DNA of 64,000 bases from Corylus avellana (GCF_901000735.1 NC_081544.1:17613980-17677979); one strand, 5' to 3'; shown: positions 47,246-60,723, numbered from the stretch's first letter. The notes: generated by a model from the letters alone, not told the origin. Program-made: numbers and translations.

Positions 47246-47490
47246 ATCTTGCTCTTGCTAGCAAAATTGCAACTTTGCTGGTGCAAAAAGCACGAATGCG
47301 CTAGAAAATTATATTTCCCAGTGCTTTGCCCATACACCAATAGTTTATCGACGTAATCTTAAAAAATTTGGTTATACGAATTCCATGTAACCAAAATTTT
47401 AAATTTTTTTTAAAACTTATAAAATAATTTCAAAATTACCAAAATTCTAATAAATAAATTAAATATCATTCACAAATCCTGATAAACAAA

Positions 47491-48192
47491 CACTACAAAA
47501 ATTTAAGGGTTTTGCAACTGATCATATATATATATAATGACTTTTTTGCCGAAAAAAAGTCAGTATATGGTTTGTGAAGTTCAAATACTGACTTTTTCAA
47601 AATGGCAAAAAGTGCAAAGACTAGAAAGGAGATAGTGCCTTTTGAACAATGAAAACGGCACTATTTGGTGCAATTTTCAGCAAACGGCACGTCACCTTCT
47701 AAAAGGTGTCGTTTTGCACTGTTCAAACGTCACAACCCTTTAAAAAATTATTAAAAAAATAATTTTTACCAAAATAATATATATATATATATAATTTTTA
47801 TAATAAATATTTAAATTTTTTCAAATAAAATTTAAATTAAAAAAAAAAAATTAGAGGAATGGGTGGCCCCCAAGCCACCCCAGAGGTGGTCGGAGGTGGC
47901 GCCGGCCACCTCTGGGGTGGCTCGCAAGCCACCCCTTCCTCACCTGTGGCTGCAGGTTTGGAACCAGTAGCCACTTGATTTATTTATTTTTTAAAAAATT
48001 TCAAATTTTGGTACATTTTAGTGTTCACACATCACTATTCGCATGTGAATAGTGATGTGTGAACACTAATACTATTAAAACGTCACTATTTTAGGAATAG
48101 TGACTTTTGAAGAATTAAAAAGTTGTAATTTAGTGACATTTTCTAAAAATGTCACTAATTCAAATGTCATTAAACACTAGAATTTTTGTATG
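47491..48192 (-). mobile_element. Non-autonomous CACTA-like element (A' copy)
   Basis: CACTACAAAAATT at 47491 is one terminus and TTTTTGTATG near 48192 the decayed other. GC-rich GGTGGC/GCCACC core at about 47862-47950. Same insertion as 10098-10792. Confidence 0.55.
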
Positions 48193-50650
48193 GAAATTAA
48201 GATCCTCAAAAACTAATTAAGTATCATTCACATAACATATCTTCCCAATGAACAAAGTAAACATCGGTCACAATAATTCATTAGTGATAAACAAATTAAA
48301 CATCAAAAATCTTTGAAAAACTAACGTAAACATCATAAACAAATTGCAAAATAAAAATATGTTGTGGAGATTGTCCCCCTCGCCTAAAGGCACCATGATC
48401 GTAGCCCCCTCTGCCACCTCCATATATAGTTTATGTTTCCACGCTCTCTTAATCCTTCATTCCTATAAAGGATTAGCCCTTCCAGATGAAAATTGACCAT
48501 TATTGTTACCTGGAGATTGAAAAGAGCCACCATCAACTCAAGAAATCAATATGGCCATGAATAGGCCCGATCAGTAGTCCATAGTGAATCCCCAAAAATG
48601 CAATTTGTCTATTGTGTAGAACTTCCACAGAAATCTCTAACAAATAGATCAAAGTCACTGTCAATACAAATTGTCTATTATGTATGAATAAGATATTTGT
48701 AGAAAAGAAATAATTTATAGGACGTAAGCCCATTTTCTCATTCAAATAAATAACTGATAGAACGTAAGATCAAAGTCCATGTCAATACAAATTTTGAGAC
48801 CTATGTTAAATCAAGTAAATCGATCCATCTTAGTAGGGTTACTGGCTACACCAGTCACGAATAATCATTGGATCCAAGGTCCATATAACACATATAATTG
48901 ACCATAGAATCAAGTCTATATAGTAAGCCCATGGTCATTATTCCGCACGTATATGTGTACCATGTTATACAATACATCTTATCAAATAGTTGTTAAAGCA
49001 GTTACCAAGTTATACAAAAATATAAACATGCTCATATTATACGCATGCTCAGTCAGCTGACATATTGCACGTTTTTAAGGAAAGTGTTCGTAAGTGTTTA
49101 CTTACCTCGTGTGCTAGCTCGAGTCTTCCGACATCATGAATCTTTGCTATAACGAAACATGACTCATCGTTATATGCAGTACTAGAGAACTCTACAAGGT
49201 TTCATCTAACGAAAAGGGGCTACTAAAACCTTCGAACCACACATTTGGGACTAAAGGGCGTGTGGCCTGCTCTCTGGGCGAGCTCTCGCTCCCTAGGGCG
49301 AGCGTTTGGCCAGAGAGTTAAGGCTCAGCAAAAAACTCTCAAAATGTGTTTTAGGCTCCTATCTACAGCTATGGGTTGGTACTTCTCTTCCTAGGCTCAA
49401 AATAGATACATGTATCATAAGGAAAACACAACACAAAGAATCAAAGAGGTGTTTAAAACTTTTTGAAAACATTTCTTTGTTTTGTAAGAAAATGGGTACA
49501 AGAGCTTGTCAAATCATCTTTAAAACTTGTAACACTTGGAAAGCAGTCAGAACAATTAAAAAGGCATAAGGGAAGGGCCAAGAAATCACCATAGAAGATA
49601 TATAGCAACGACTCCAAACTCTCTCATTTCTTTCTCCAAGCCTCTCCTCACATTAGAGTTAGGCTTTCTAAGGTTGAAGGTGGCTAAGGGCCGAATAGCA
49701 TGGTTTATATAAAGGGTGGAGGCGTGCTTTAGGTCTGAAAAGTGGAGAATGGGCTAAAATTACTTTTTAGAGTTGGCAGGGAGCGCTCGCATACTGTTGA
49801 GCGAGCGTTCGGTACTGTTCACACAATGGATAAAAAGGTTTAGGCGTATGATTGGGTTTTGTCCAATGGGTAATACATTGTTCATGCAAGTGCTTGTGTG
49901 GTCCCTCGGCGAGCGCTTGCACCTAGGCCAAGAGCGAATGCTCATGTGGTCCCGAGGAGAGTGTTCGGCTAGTGAGGGTGGTTTTGAGCTTTTTGCTTCT
50001 AAAAAGTCTCAAGGGTTTGGGTTTGGTTTATTTAAAAAAGGGCTTGTTTTAAGGCTTTGTTTTAAAGAAACATTAACAAGTTAAGTAAGAAATCTTAAAC
50101 CTTTTAAAACAGGTGTTTTGTCAGGGTATTACAACTATGAATAGTAACTTCTCTGCCTGAATTTCATAACTTAATCTTCTCCAAGATCATATGGATCTTG
50201 AGCATCTTTTGAGAATGGTAACTTTACTTGGTTTGTAGAAGAGGAGAGTGATTGAAAGTAAGATAACAGACTCGAAACACACCTAGAGGGGGGAGGTGGA
50301 GGCGGTGAAATAGGTGTTTATCACAAAATATACGGAATTAAAAATACGAAGCAATAAGCAATCAATCACCAAAATATGTAAAGTAGTAAATCATGCAGAC
50401 ACATATATTTTTGTAACGAAGAAAAAACCTTTTAGAAACCGTTCTAAAAGTAAAACCTCTCCTGGGCAACTAAACCCAGGAAATCACTATAATAAAATAT
50501 TGAAGAGATAACAGACACAGGGACACTTACAACCCTTTGCCTTGGTCCTGTAAGATCACCAAGCCTCCAGCTCATCTCCTACCTCACAATCTTCTTCAAG
50601 TGATTCTCATTTACTGGACCCTCCCGATAGACTTCTTCACAATTGATTAC
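48193..50650 (-). mobile_element. LTR-like fragments of arm A'
   Basis: Inverted equivalent of 7639-10097. The TGTAAT-family LTR boundary is at 50133 (minus-strand start), and 50134-50650 is the copia-like fragment interrupted by element 2. Confidence 0.5.
50646..50650 (+). repeat. Target-site duplication of element 2, left
   Basis: ATTAC, repeated at 58299-58303 immediately outside the other LTR. Confidence 0.85.
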
Positions 50651-52172
50651 TGATGTGGTATTTTTGTGTCCAAAAATATCAATAATAAAAATAACCACTC
50701 GCAATAGTACGAATCCTGTAGGATAGGGCTATATTGAGGGTGTCAAACCTCAAGGACTGCAGGGGTTTTATTATCAAATTTGAAAGATCAAGATTAACTT
50801 AATTAAAAAGAGAATTGATTTGATTTTCTTTAAAACTTAAAGTGCATGAAAATAAAAGAGATTTAAAATAAGAGAGAGTGTAGGGTATTGACTTCACCTC
50901 TATCCGCACAACCATAGCTAATCATAATTAATCCCAGAAATTCATTCCATGCATGTTATAAATAAACAAGAAACTACCTTATTAAAGAATAAGCATAATC
51001 TATCTTCGGTTGGCACGGGTCGTCCACCTAACCATTAAGATGCGGTACGACCCGTCTTTCCTAGGTATAAATTATCAAATTCTTTAACAGTATACATATA
51101 ATCAATGAATAAGTATAACTCATCTTCGGTTAGCACGGATTGTCTACCTAAATTACACTAAACTAGGGTGTAGTACAATCCGTCTTCCCTAGGCATGGCC
51201 TATCAAATCCTATTGATCATATGTCAATTAAACCCATTGTATAACCATCATTCTCATAATCATAGAAAACAAGAATGATTTGAGATCAATAAAAGTAAAA
51301 TACTTTCTAAGACAAGAGAAGAATTTCACAAATATTGATTTTGGAATTTAAGAACAATTGTATTTAATAATTAAGAACATAATCAAAAGGTAGCAATTCT
51401 CATAGTTATACAATCAACAAGCATAAATTGAAATTCTAGAAATTAAATACAATCAAACCATTGTGCTTGGATAGGGTTACATCAACACCCCACGAAGGGG
51501 TTTAGCCGCTCATAATCTTCTAAGCTCCAAAGACAATTTTCTGATTTCTAGCTCTAGGAAGAGGTGTGTCTCTTTTCTCAATGCTTAGAGGCCTATTTAT
51601 AGGGCTTAGGAGAGTCCTAGAAGCCCTAGTAATCCTAGAAATTTCGGAGATTTAAGTCCAAGTCCAATTAGGATAAAGAAAACCTAAGTCCAAATCGGAA
51701 TAGGATTCGCCCAGAATTGCGTTCCTATCTTGCGGGAAGATTTTGGCATTGTGGAACTCCGAATTAGGAAACTGCTATTTCATAATGATTTGTATAAATT
51801 TGAGTTATCTTTCCAGTGCCGCTTGAATCATCTCAATCGGATATTTGAGCTGAAAGTTATGGCCAAAATACCGAGATGTATGCAGAATCCAAATTTGAAT
51901 CCAATCCGATTTTGACTCTAATTTGAGAAATTCCGAATTAATCCCTTCCTTTATTTGATTAAATTTAACCACAACATATAGGTCATCTGTTATGATTGGC
52001 TAAGTTTAATCATCTCAAAGTGTGCTTTTAAGCCCAAAATCAATGAAATTAATTGCATCTTTATTTATAACCTGAAAACACAAAAACAACACAAAATCAA
52101 ACAAATAACAACGCTAAGGAATTAACATATGCAAATTAAGGGGCTTGAATGTGCAACATTCGGCGCTTATCA
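50651..52172 (-). repeat. 3' LTR of element 2
   Basis: 1522 bp. Adjacent polypurine tract complement CACCCCCAAACTTAC starts at 52173. Confidence 0.9.
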
Positions 52173-53545
52173 CACCCCCAAACTTACATATTGCTAGTCT
52201 CTTAGCAATACAAAACAGAAAATAAACTGAAAAACAAAAAGATAAATCCGTCTTTCGTGGGATATACGATTGCATTTAGCGTATGCAACAAGCCTTTTAA
52301 ACCCCTAGGAATTCCCTAGTGGACGAGTGAAGTCTCGTGAGGGTTTTTCAGGAATGTTACCCACAAACATTGATGTCATTATGTCATTCAAAAGGATGAA
52401 GCATCACAAAAATAATGGTTCTCATTCATTAGCAAGCTTAAAATTATAAACTCCATCTTCAAAATTTCAAGGAGTTACAAGTCAAATCACTTACCAATGG
52501 CAGATTGAGATACACAAATTTCAATTAGTGCAAAGTGACCTAACACATAATCATGAGGCTTCAAAATAATTCCATTATGAATGAATCAACATCTCAGAAT
52601 TTATTGGACTTCATATCAAATGAAACAACCAGGGAATACATTTTTTTTTTTTTTTTGTAGGCTTTGCAATGCTTAGCTCCCTTAAGCTTTCTAGTTGACC
52701 CATGTATCGAGTGTTAGGCCAATGTCTCCCAAACCAAATGGCTTTAGGGCATTAGGTGTAAAGACACCCCTAAGGACTTACTAACTCGAGTCAAAAAGGC
52801 TACGAAGCTAAGCTAGCCATTTTATTAATCAACCCAAAAATTTCACTTTTTGACGCGAACACTCACTGCTTAATGAGGCAAAATGTCCGGTTACTCAGCG
52901 AAAAATTCAAACTTGATTTTTTTTTTTTTTTAATAGCATGCCAAAGTTATTCACCCAATATATCACCCAACATAATTCAAGATATTGAAAACAAGCATAA
53001 TTAGTCTCAAAATTCATACCTCACAGACATGTGCTAGTGTGCTCAAGATAGATTTAAATTGAAACAAGAAGCATCTCATGTTGCCAAAAGTAAGTAATAA
53101 GACTCAAAATCCCCAAGTCATATGATCATGTGTTCACAACTTAAAGCCTACCAATGAATTTCAAACCAAAATCAAAGCTCAACCATATGCTTAAGAATGA
53201 CATAACAATAATAATGGACTGTGTTTTGTTTTTCCATACCCCCCAACTTGAATCATACATTGTCCTCAATGTATGTATAGAATTAAAGAATAAGATCAAG
53301 AGTACAAAAATACCTGAATGAGTAGATGTGGGCATATCATACCCTCAAACTTGAATGCAAAAACACATGTCCTAAAAATAAAGTGATACTCCAACCAAAT
53401 ACCAATCAAGTGCACAGATTGTTGTAAAAAGATAAACAAAGAATGAAGCAACAATGGATAAAATAAACCTAGATGGAGATCATATGCCCTGGTGGAGTGA
53501 AGAGTCAAGCGCACAGGGCCTGCGCTTGATCCTATGAGGTATTTC
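52173..53545 (-). other. 3' non-coding region of element 2
   Basis: Equivalent of 4736-6117; no pol or env. Contains the diverged internal polypurine-like motifs near 53240 and 53340. Confidence 0.7.
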
Positions 53546-56338
53546 TCAATGTAAGTCCGAGTCCCGAAGGATCTTACCTCGATCTTTCAGAAGTCCAATC
53601 AAGCTCTTCCATCCCTTCTTCTTTATGATCATGTAGCACTCCACAAGGAAGAGGATTCTTCTTAACATCCCGAAACTGCTTCTCCCAGCTAATAGGTCTT
53701 GATGCTCCCCATGACGATGTTCAGGGTGTTTGTCCCGAACTGGTTCCATGATCAACCTCTTGTCTCTATGGGAGTTCTCAAAAACTGGGGTAGCTAGGGA
53801 ATTTGCCAAAAAAATTTCTACCCCAATGAAATCCACTTCAGCAACCTTTGGATGAAATATGTCCCCTGTGGGGTTGTCATTAGGTGGTGGAATACTTGAA
53901 GTGAGAGGCATAGGCTCCGGTGGGTTTCTCCATGATGGGGCTCCAGATGGAGGATCAAGAGGTGGGTCTTCAATAGTTTCTCCAATGTCATCCAAGAAGA
54001 AACATGCATTCTGATCAGGCGCATTCTAGAAGGCATTGAAGATGTTCAATCTGATCTTCATATTCCCAAAAGAGATCTTCATTACTCCGGTCCGGCAATT
54101 GATGCATGCATTGGCTGTGGCAAGGAAAGGACGCCCAAGGACGACAGGAATTTGTTTCTCTGGATTTGGGACCGGTTCTGTATCCAGAACTATAAAGTCA
54201 ACTAGATAGTAGAACTTGTCCACCTTGATAATGACATCTTCCACAATCCCGCGGGGTTTCTTGATTGAGCAGTCAGCCAATTGCAAGACAGTACTTGTCG
54301 GTTTCAATTCCCCTAGGCCCAGTTTCTGATATACCGAGTACGGAAGCAAATTAACACCAGCTCCTAAGTCGAGGAGAGCTCTCTCAATCTCAGTGTTTCC
54401 GATGACGCATGAAATTGTAGGCGCTCCAGGGTCTTTGAACTTTGGAGGAGTGTTATGCTGAATCAGAGAGCTTACTTGCTCAGTGAGAATGATCTTCTTG
54501 GGAATGTGCTTATGATTTTTCCTCTTTTGAGTGCACAAGTCCTTGAGAAATTTTGCATAGGCTGGAATTTGCTTGATGGCCTCAAGGAGTGGGATGTTGA
54601 TTTGAACCTGCTTGAAGGTTTCCATCATATCTTGTATCTTCTCTCCTTGTTTCCCAAAGTGGGAGGGTGCCTTAAGCCGCTCTGGGAATGGGACCTTAGG
54701 CTCATATGGTACCTCAGGAGTGGGGGCAGATGATGAAGATGCCTCAATGCTTACTTGTTTACCCTTGTCCTGATGCAGATTTTGTGGGGCCTCAATTTGC
54801 TCATCCTTCTTTTCTTCCACATGATTGTCAACCAGTCTTCCGCTTCGCAATGTGGTGACGGCTTGAACTTGCTCCAGAAGAGATGTGCTTTCTTCTACCA
54901 TGTATAGTCCCCTAGGGTTGGTCACTGGCTGACTTGGAAGCTTTCCTTCTTCCCTCCTGTTGAGGGTATTGGCAAGTTGTCCGACTTGAGCTTCTAGCTT
55001 GGCAATGGAGTGGGTATGTGAGTTTACTCTTTCCTCTTAAGATTTGATTGACTGCTTTATCTCGCTAGTCAGCTCATTCACTGCTTTTAGAATCCGATCC
55101 TCAAAATTAGACTCTGATGGAGACTGGTAGTGCTGCTGTGGAGGCCGGTAAGTGGAATGAGGTTGGTAAGGCTGCCTGTTGGATTGAGCTTGATTGTATG
55201 GCCCTGGGGCTGAGTTGCCCGAATTTGAATTCTCCCACGAGAAATTTGGATGATTTCTCCACCCGGGGTTATACGTATTGAAGTACTGATCATTACCCAG
55301 TCTGGAGAAAGCTGCATTAACCTGCTCATTTGCAATATCAGTATAATTTCCAGTAACAGGGCAGTTATTTACTTGATGCATAGGACTGGAACAGAATGAG
55401 CATGATTCAGTGTGTGTGTGAGCAGCATTAGGGGCAAAACCAGCAGTCAACAGAACTTGGTCTAGCTTCTTGGTGATAGCCTCAACTACTTGGTTGGCTA
55501 TGTTTGGGGAATGGCCTGCTTCATACAAACTCTCTGTCTTGAGTGCTTTAGGTGCTGGTGCCCTTTGTCTGGTGGAAACCTGCTGAAGAGAATTGTTACT
55601 CAAATTTTCAAACATAGCCCATGCTTCATCTTCACTTTTTAACATGAAAGCTCCCCCACATGATGCATCCACCATTTTTCTATAGGACTCGGTTAGGCCA
55701 TCATAAAAACATTGCACTAGCTGCCATTTCGGGACAGCGTGGTGTGGACATGATCTAAGCAAGCTTTGCAACCTATCCCAAGTCTCATGGAAATCCTCTC
55801 CCTCATACTGGGAGAAGGTAGTGATGGCTCTCCTAGTATCATTGGTCATTCCTATGGGAAAATACTTCTTAAGAAATTCTTGCTGTAATTGAGCCCAAGA
55901 AGTAATAGAGTTAGGTGTTAAGGATTGAAACCAATGTTTGGCTTTTTCCTTGAGGGAGAAAGGAAAAAGACGCATCCTTAGGGCATCCTCTGTGAATCCA
56001 TTCATTTTAGTAGTACCACAAATTGGTTCAAAATCACTGAGGAAGTCATAAGGATTTTCAGTGCTAAGCCCTAAGAAAGAAGGTAAACTCCGTACAGTGC
56101 TGGGCTTAATTTCATAATGGGTTGCCGTAATTTCTTGCAACCGGAGACATGTGGGAATAGTGTAAGTGGTTGGCAGGTAGTGATCCTGCAAAGCTACGTG
56201 ATTACCGTCTCCCATGGTCTCAGTGGAACGCTTTTCTAGCAAATTAGGGGTCCCTTGGGATCTAATTTGTCTAAGAGTGCGTTCAATTTCAGGGTGGCAA
56301 GAAATTAATGGAAACGATAAAGAACAACGACCTAGCAT
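53546..56338 (-). pseudogene. Gag-protease of element 2, two nonsense mutations
   Basis: The same 931-codon span as 1943-4735 with no net insertion or deletion. Stop codons replace CAA at codon 434 (TAA, 55037-55039) and CAG at codon 771 (TAG, 54026-54028), both C-to-T changes of the coding strand, as expected from cytosine deamination. Zinc knuckle (here CSFC...) and DLGAG protease site are retained. The frame splits into 433-, 299- and 149-codon ORFs. Confidence 0.9.
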
Positions 56339-56449
56339 AAACTAAACAAAAATTTAAAAGAAAACAGAAAAAAAAATTAAGCTAAAACAGAAACAAACAA
56401 GCTCACAAACGGCCTTAGATCACTTAAGATTCTGGATGCAGGATGCCGC

Positions 56450-56605
56450 AAGTGCGCTTGATCGCACGGCAGGGTGTGCTCGAGCGTAATGCGGCAGGTG
56501 GGTGCGTGCGTAGGAGTGGAAGGCTCGAGCACTGCTGGCTGGGATCCTACTGAAGTGCGGCCGTACGCTCGATCGCACACGGGCTGCGCTCGATCGCAGT
56601 TACAG
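56450..56605 (-). repeat. GC-rich GATCGAGCGC repeat cluster in element 2 leader
   Basis: Counterpart of 1664-1809 with several substitutions, so the repeat unit is less regular here. Confidence 0.65.
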
Positions 56606-56754
56606 AGAAGGCAGCTTACGAACCTGTTTGCAAATTCTCAAAAAAAATAATAAAAACCAAACACAACAAAATTAAAAGTAGCAACCTAAAACAGAAAAAT
56701 AAATCATTAAGCTAAAATTAATCTCTAAATTTAGATAATGAAACCGTTAAGCAG

Positions 56755-56772
56755 TCCCCGGCAACGGCGCCA
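56755..56772 (-). other. Primer-binding site of element 2
   Basis: On the minus strand TGGCGCCGTTGCCGGGGA, an uninterrupted match to the tRNA-type site used by Athila/Tat elements. Confidence 0.85.
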
Positions 56773-56777
56773 AAAAT

Positions 56778-58298
56778 TGATGTGGTATTTTTGTGACCAA
56801 AAATATCAATTATAAAAATAACCACTCGCAATAGGACGAATCTTTGTAGGATACGGCTATAGAGAGGGTGTCGAACCTCAAGGACTGCAAAGGTTTAATT
56901 ATCAAAATTAAAAGATCAAAGTTAACTTAATTAAAAGGGGTTTTGATTTGATTTGCTTGAAAACTAAAGTGCATGAAAATAAAAGAGAATTAAAATAAGA
57001 GAGAGTGTAGGGTATTGACTTCACCTCTATCCGCACAACAATGGCTAATCATAATTAATCCCAGAAATTCATTCTATGCATGTTATAAATAAACAAGAAA
57101 CTACCTTATTAAATAATAAGCATAATCTATCTTCGGTTGGCACGGATCGTCCACCTAACCACTAAGATGCGGTACGACCCGTCTTTCCTAGGTATAAATT
57201 ATCAAATTCTTTAATAGGATACATATAATCAATGAATAAGTGTAACCCATCTTCGGTTGGCAGGGATTGTCTACCTAAATTACACTAAACTAGGGTGTAG
57301 TACAATCCGTCTTCCCTAGGCATGGCCTATCAAATCCTATTGATCATATGTAAATTAAACCCATTGTATAGCCATCATTGTCATAATCATAGAAAACAAG
57401 AATGATTTGAGATCAATAAAAGTAAAATACTTTCTAAGACAAGAGAAGAATTTCACAAATAATGATTTTGGAATTTAAGAACAATTGCATTTAATATGAA
57501 GAACAGAAATCAGTTGTAGCAATCCTCATAGTTATACAATCCATATGCATAAATTGAAAATCTAGAAGTTAAATACAATCAAACCATTGTGCTTAGATAG
57601 GGTTACATCAACACCCCACGAAGGGGTTTAGCCGCTCATAATCTTCTAAGCTCCAAAGACAATTTTCTGATTTCTAGCTCTAGGAAGCGGTGTGTCTCCT
57701 TTCTCAATGCTTAGAGGCCTATTTATAGGGCTTAGGAGAGTCCTATAAGCCCTAGTAATCCTAGAAATTTCGGAAATTTAAGTCCAAGTCCAATTAGGAT
57801 AAAGAAAACCTAAGTCCAAATCGGAATAGGATTCGCCCAGAATTGCGATCCTATCTTTCGGGGAGATTTTGGCATTGCGGAGATCCGAATTAGGAAAATG
57901 CTATTTCACAATGATTTGTATAAATTTTAGTTATCTTTCCAGTGCCGCTTGAATCATCTCAATCGGATATTTGAGCTGAAAGTTATGGCCAAAATACCGA
58001 GATGTATGCAGAATCCAAATTTGAATCCAATCCGATTTTGACTCTAATTTGAGAAATTCCGAATTAATCCCTTCCTTTATTTGATTAAATTTAACCACAA
58101 CATATAGGTCCTCTGTTATGATTGGCTAAGCTTAATCATCTCAAAGTGTGCTTTTAAGCCCAAAATCAATGAAATTAATTGCATATTTACTTATAACCTG
58201 AAAACACAAAAACAACACAAAATCAAACAAATAACAACGCTAAGGAATTAACATATGCAAATTAAAGGGCTTGAATGTGCAACATTTGGCGCTTATGA
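56778..58298 (-). repeat. 5' LTR of element 2
   Basis: 1521 bp. Begins TGATGTGG on the plus strand next to the PBS and ends at GGCGCTTATGA. Confidence 0.9.
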
Positions 58299-58303
58299 AT
58301 TAC
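58299..58303 (+). repeat. Target-site duplication of element 2, right
   Basis: ATTAC, identical to 50646-50650. Confidence 0.85.
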
Positions 58304-59050
58304 ACAATACATCTTCTAAACAAACAATCACTCTAAGAGAGAAAAGCTTTCTAGCTCACATGAATAAACACTCTCTTAGCACACAAGGATTATCACACAA
58401 GCACCTTAGGATATGACCAAGTATTTTCGTGCTTTTGCCCTCCTGAAATCCTTAAGAAATTGAATAACCCAAGTCTTATATTTATAGGCATCTTTGGACA
58501 GTAATACTGGGCGTTCGGGTGCCCTAGTCTTCACGTGCTGAAGTGGCGACAAGTAGACAGCTTTTCCTTGATTCCTGCATGCATTTAGTGCACTGAGTTG
58601 TCCACTCCCCAACTGCCGTTCGGACGCGGCGGACATAATGGCCAACAACCCCGTGTTTCTTGCAAGCATTTATGGGCTGTTTGGTTAGGCGGGAACATGA
58701 GCTGTCCACTGACCACTACCGTTTATACGATGACTCTTGTCGTTCGAACACGGCGCACTTAATGGCCATTGTCCATTGACCAACTACTGTTTGTACGGCC
58801 AACGAAACCAAGCGAATGAAGCTCTCGGGAATTAGTATTGGAAGTGTTCACAAAAAGCACATTCGGACTGCATGCAAACGGTCATCGAACGGAGCTCTCA
58901 GGAATTAGTACTGGAAGACTGCATGAAGCTGCAAGTCCGAACGGCCTTGCTTCCCATTCAGACAGTCTAACCTGAAGATGTCTTTGATCACTTCAATCTA
59001 GAGCCTAGAGGGATTTACATTTTGGTCACCGAATTTAGCCAACAAAAATA
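58304..59050 (-). mobile_element. Other half of the interrupted copia-like LTR
   Basis: Continues the host element split by element 2. Contains two related blocks with TCGGGAATTAGTA(T)TGGAAG (58827 and 58900). An 87-codon ORF (58406-58669, -) has no recognisable motif. Confidence 0.4.
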
Positions 59051-59987
59051 CTAACAAGGATGATGCTAACGCAACTTCAACATAATCTTTTATGCCTTCT
59101 TCTTGGAGAAGAATACTTCTGCAAAGATTTTTGAGATCTTCTTTACATTGAACTTAGGCCAAATTGAAACTACTACTGTTTGTAGATTTGACTTGTTTGC
59201 TAGGAATTGGCACTGACTTGAGTAAAAGAGAAAAATCATAATTGTCATTTTTGAAAGTCAGAAATTAATAATAACACGTGTTTATTGGGTATGATGTGGC
59301 AAAGTGACTGATTTTATTAATCTACTTAGCGAAAATTGATTTCAGTGAGTAAACTGTTATTTTAGCATACCTTGACGACCTATAAATTATTTGTTATACC
59401 ACAAGGAGTGATTTATAATTTAGGCCAACTACAAGGACCTATAAATTATTTTTTATACCACATAGAGTGATTTGTAATTTAGACCAATCACAAGGACCAA
59501 TTTTGCATTTATCCCTTTAAAATTAGAATAATGTCCACACATCTTTTAACTTATTTTATTGAACTCCCCAATGTAAACAATTAATTTTCACACTAACCCT
59601 CATTATTATTATTCTAATTTAAACTAATACTTCAAACCCATTATTATTTTAACTGCAGTATGCAACTAATATTATCACACCAATAATATTATTATTTAAT
59701 CTACTAATTCTTTTTAGTCTAAATTAATTCCTTTAATATCTAATCTGTCTAATTAAATTATTATTTTTATTTAAGTCACCCAATAATATTATTAGGCTAT
59801 AACCTCTTATAGAAATCAAGGCTTATAACTTGATAACCTCCGATCAATATTTATTCCCATAAATATTCATATATCCTTATAAATTCCTCAAGAAGTAATA
59901 TTAAGCCTATTATGAATATTAATATAATCTTATTATCAAATTAATATCTAATAAATGCGGCATTAAAATATGGGGCACTACACTAGC
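59051..59987. other. AT-rich intergenic with short direct repeats
   Basis: Two copies of a ~60-bp unit (GACCTATAAATTATTTGTTATACCACA and a near copy) at about 59378-59495. No gene. Confidence 0.5.
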
Positions 59988-60300
59988 GATGGCCCAGCTG
60001 GGTCCTGGCGGGTCCCAACCAAGTCCCCGCAGTGTCTTGACTGGGTTTCAGCTATCCCATCGGGTCCTAGCGAGTCCCAACTAGGTTTCGCAGTGACCCA
60101 ATTGGGTCTCGGTGAATCCTAAAGGGGTTCGAGTGAGGTCTTAATCGGGTCCGAGCAGGGTTCCGATCAAGTATTGGCGATGCCCCATTCAGGTCTTGGA
60201 GGTGTACAAGTCGGGTATCGGCGAGGTCCTAGTTGGGTCTCAACGGTGGCCCGATGAAGTCTTGGCCAGGTCACAGTGACATCTCAGCTGGGTCCGTTGA
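59988..60300 (+). repeat. Degenerate GGGTC-rich array
   Basis: Many GGGTC(T/C)(T/C)GGCG and TCCCAA(C/T) units of roughly 20-25 bases, followed by GTCCGTTGAATTGATAATGAGATACTCAAA. Short versions of the same array plus tail occur at 20400-20470 in D1 and 36440-36530 in D2. Confidence 0.6.
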
Positions 60301-60611
60301 ATTGATAATGAGATACTCAAATTCGAAAAATGATTTACGATTTTAAAAAATAAAAGCCATTTTACGAAAATTAAAGAAGTGTTTTTTAGTCAAATCAAAA
60401 ATATTTTCCGTTGACTATTATTTTCCATCACACCAAACATCCAAAAATACGGTAAATATTTTTCAAAAATTATTTTACACCAAAACAAACCTAGCCTAAA
60501 TTTATTAAATTCTATTCCTATCATATAAAAACACTTGCTTTGCTTGTGAAATGCTTTTAATGTACACTTCCAGTGCCATTAAGAGAAAATAGCACGTCGA
60601 TCACACATGGT

Positions 60612-60723
60612 TCCTAAGGGGTAGCTCAATCGATAGTTGATCACGCCTTATGAAGCGGATGTTACTAGTTCGAATCCTCCTTCCCCCTTCCCTTGTGTAG
60701 ACATGTCAAAAAAAAAAAAAAAA
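60612..60723 (+). mobile_element. tRNA-derived SINE
   Basis: GGGGTAGCTCAATCGATAG is an A-box-like start and AGTTCGAATCC a B-box, the two internal RNA polymerase III promoter parts, spaced as in tRNA-derived SINEs. A poly-A tail closes it (60709-60723). No acceptor stem, so it is not a tRNA gene. Confidence 0.65.

Larger units (their letters stand above)
50651..58298 (-). mobile_element. Non-autonomous gag-protease LTR retrotransposon, element 2 (complete)
   Basis: Complete 7648-bp element on the minus strand: 3' LTR 50651-52172, internal region, PBS 56755-56772, 5' LTR 56778-58298, perfect 5-bp ATTAC target duplication. The outer terminus reads TTATGA instead of TTATCA, one change in the TG dinucleotide. 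It sits at the same target site as element 1, so it is the same insertion duplicated. No pol. Confidence 0.92.
45133..58303 (-). repeat. Segment A': inverted duplicate of segment A
   Basis: The reverse complement follows 1-13150 in full and adds the ~37 bases of LTR start and the outer target duplication. Distances agree closely (7639-13150 is 5512 bp; 45133-50650 is 5518 bp). RDR1 exon 1 shows no difference by eye, while the retrotransposon LTRs differ by about 2 percent. Confidence 0.93.

Noticed and set aside
60612..60700. tRNA gene
   Set aside because: A- and B-boxes are present but no acceptor stem or anticodon arm can be folded, and a poly-A tail follows; a SINE fits better.
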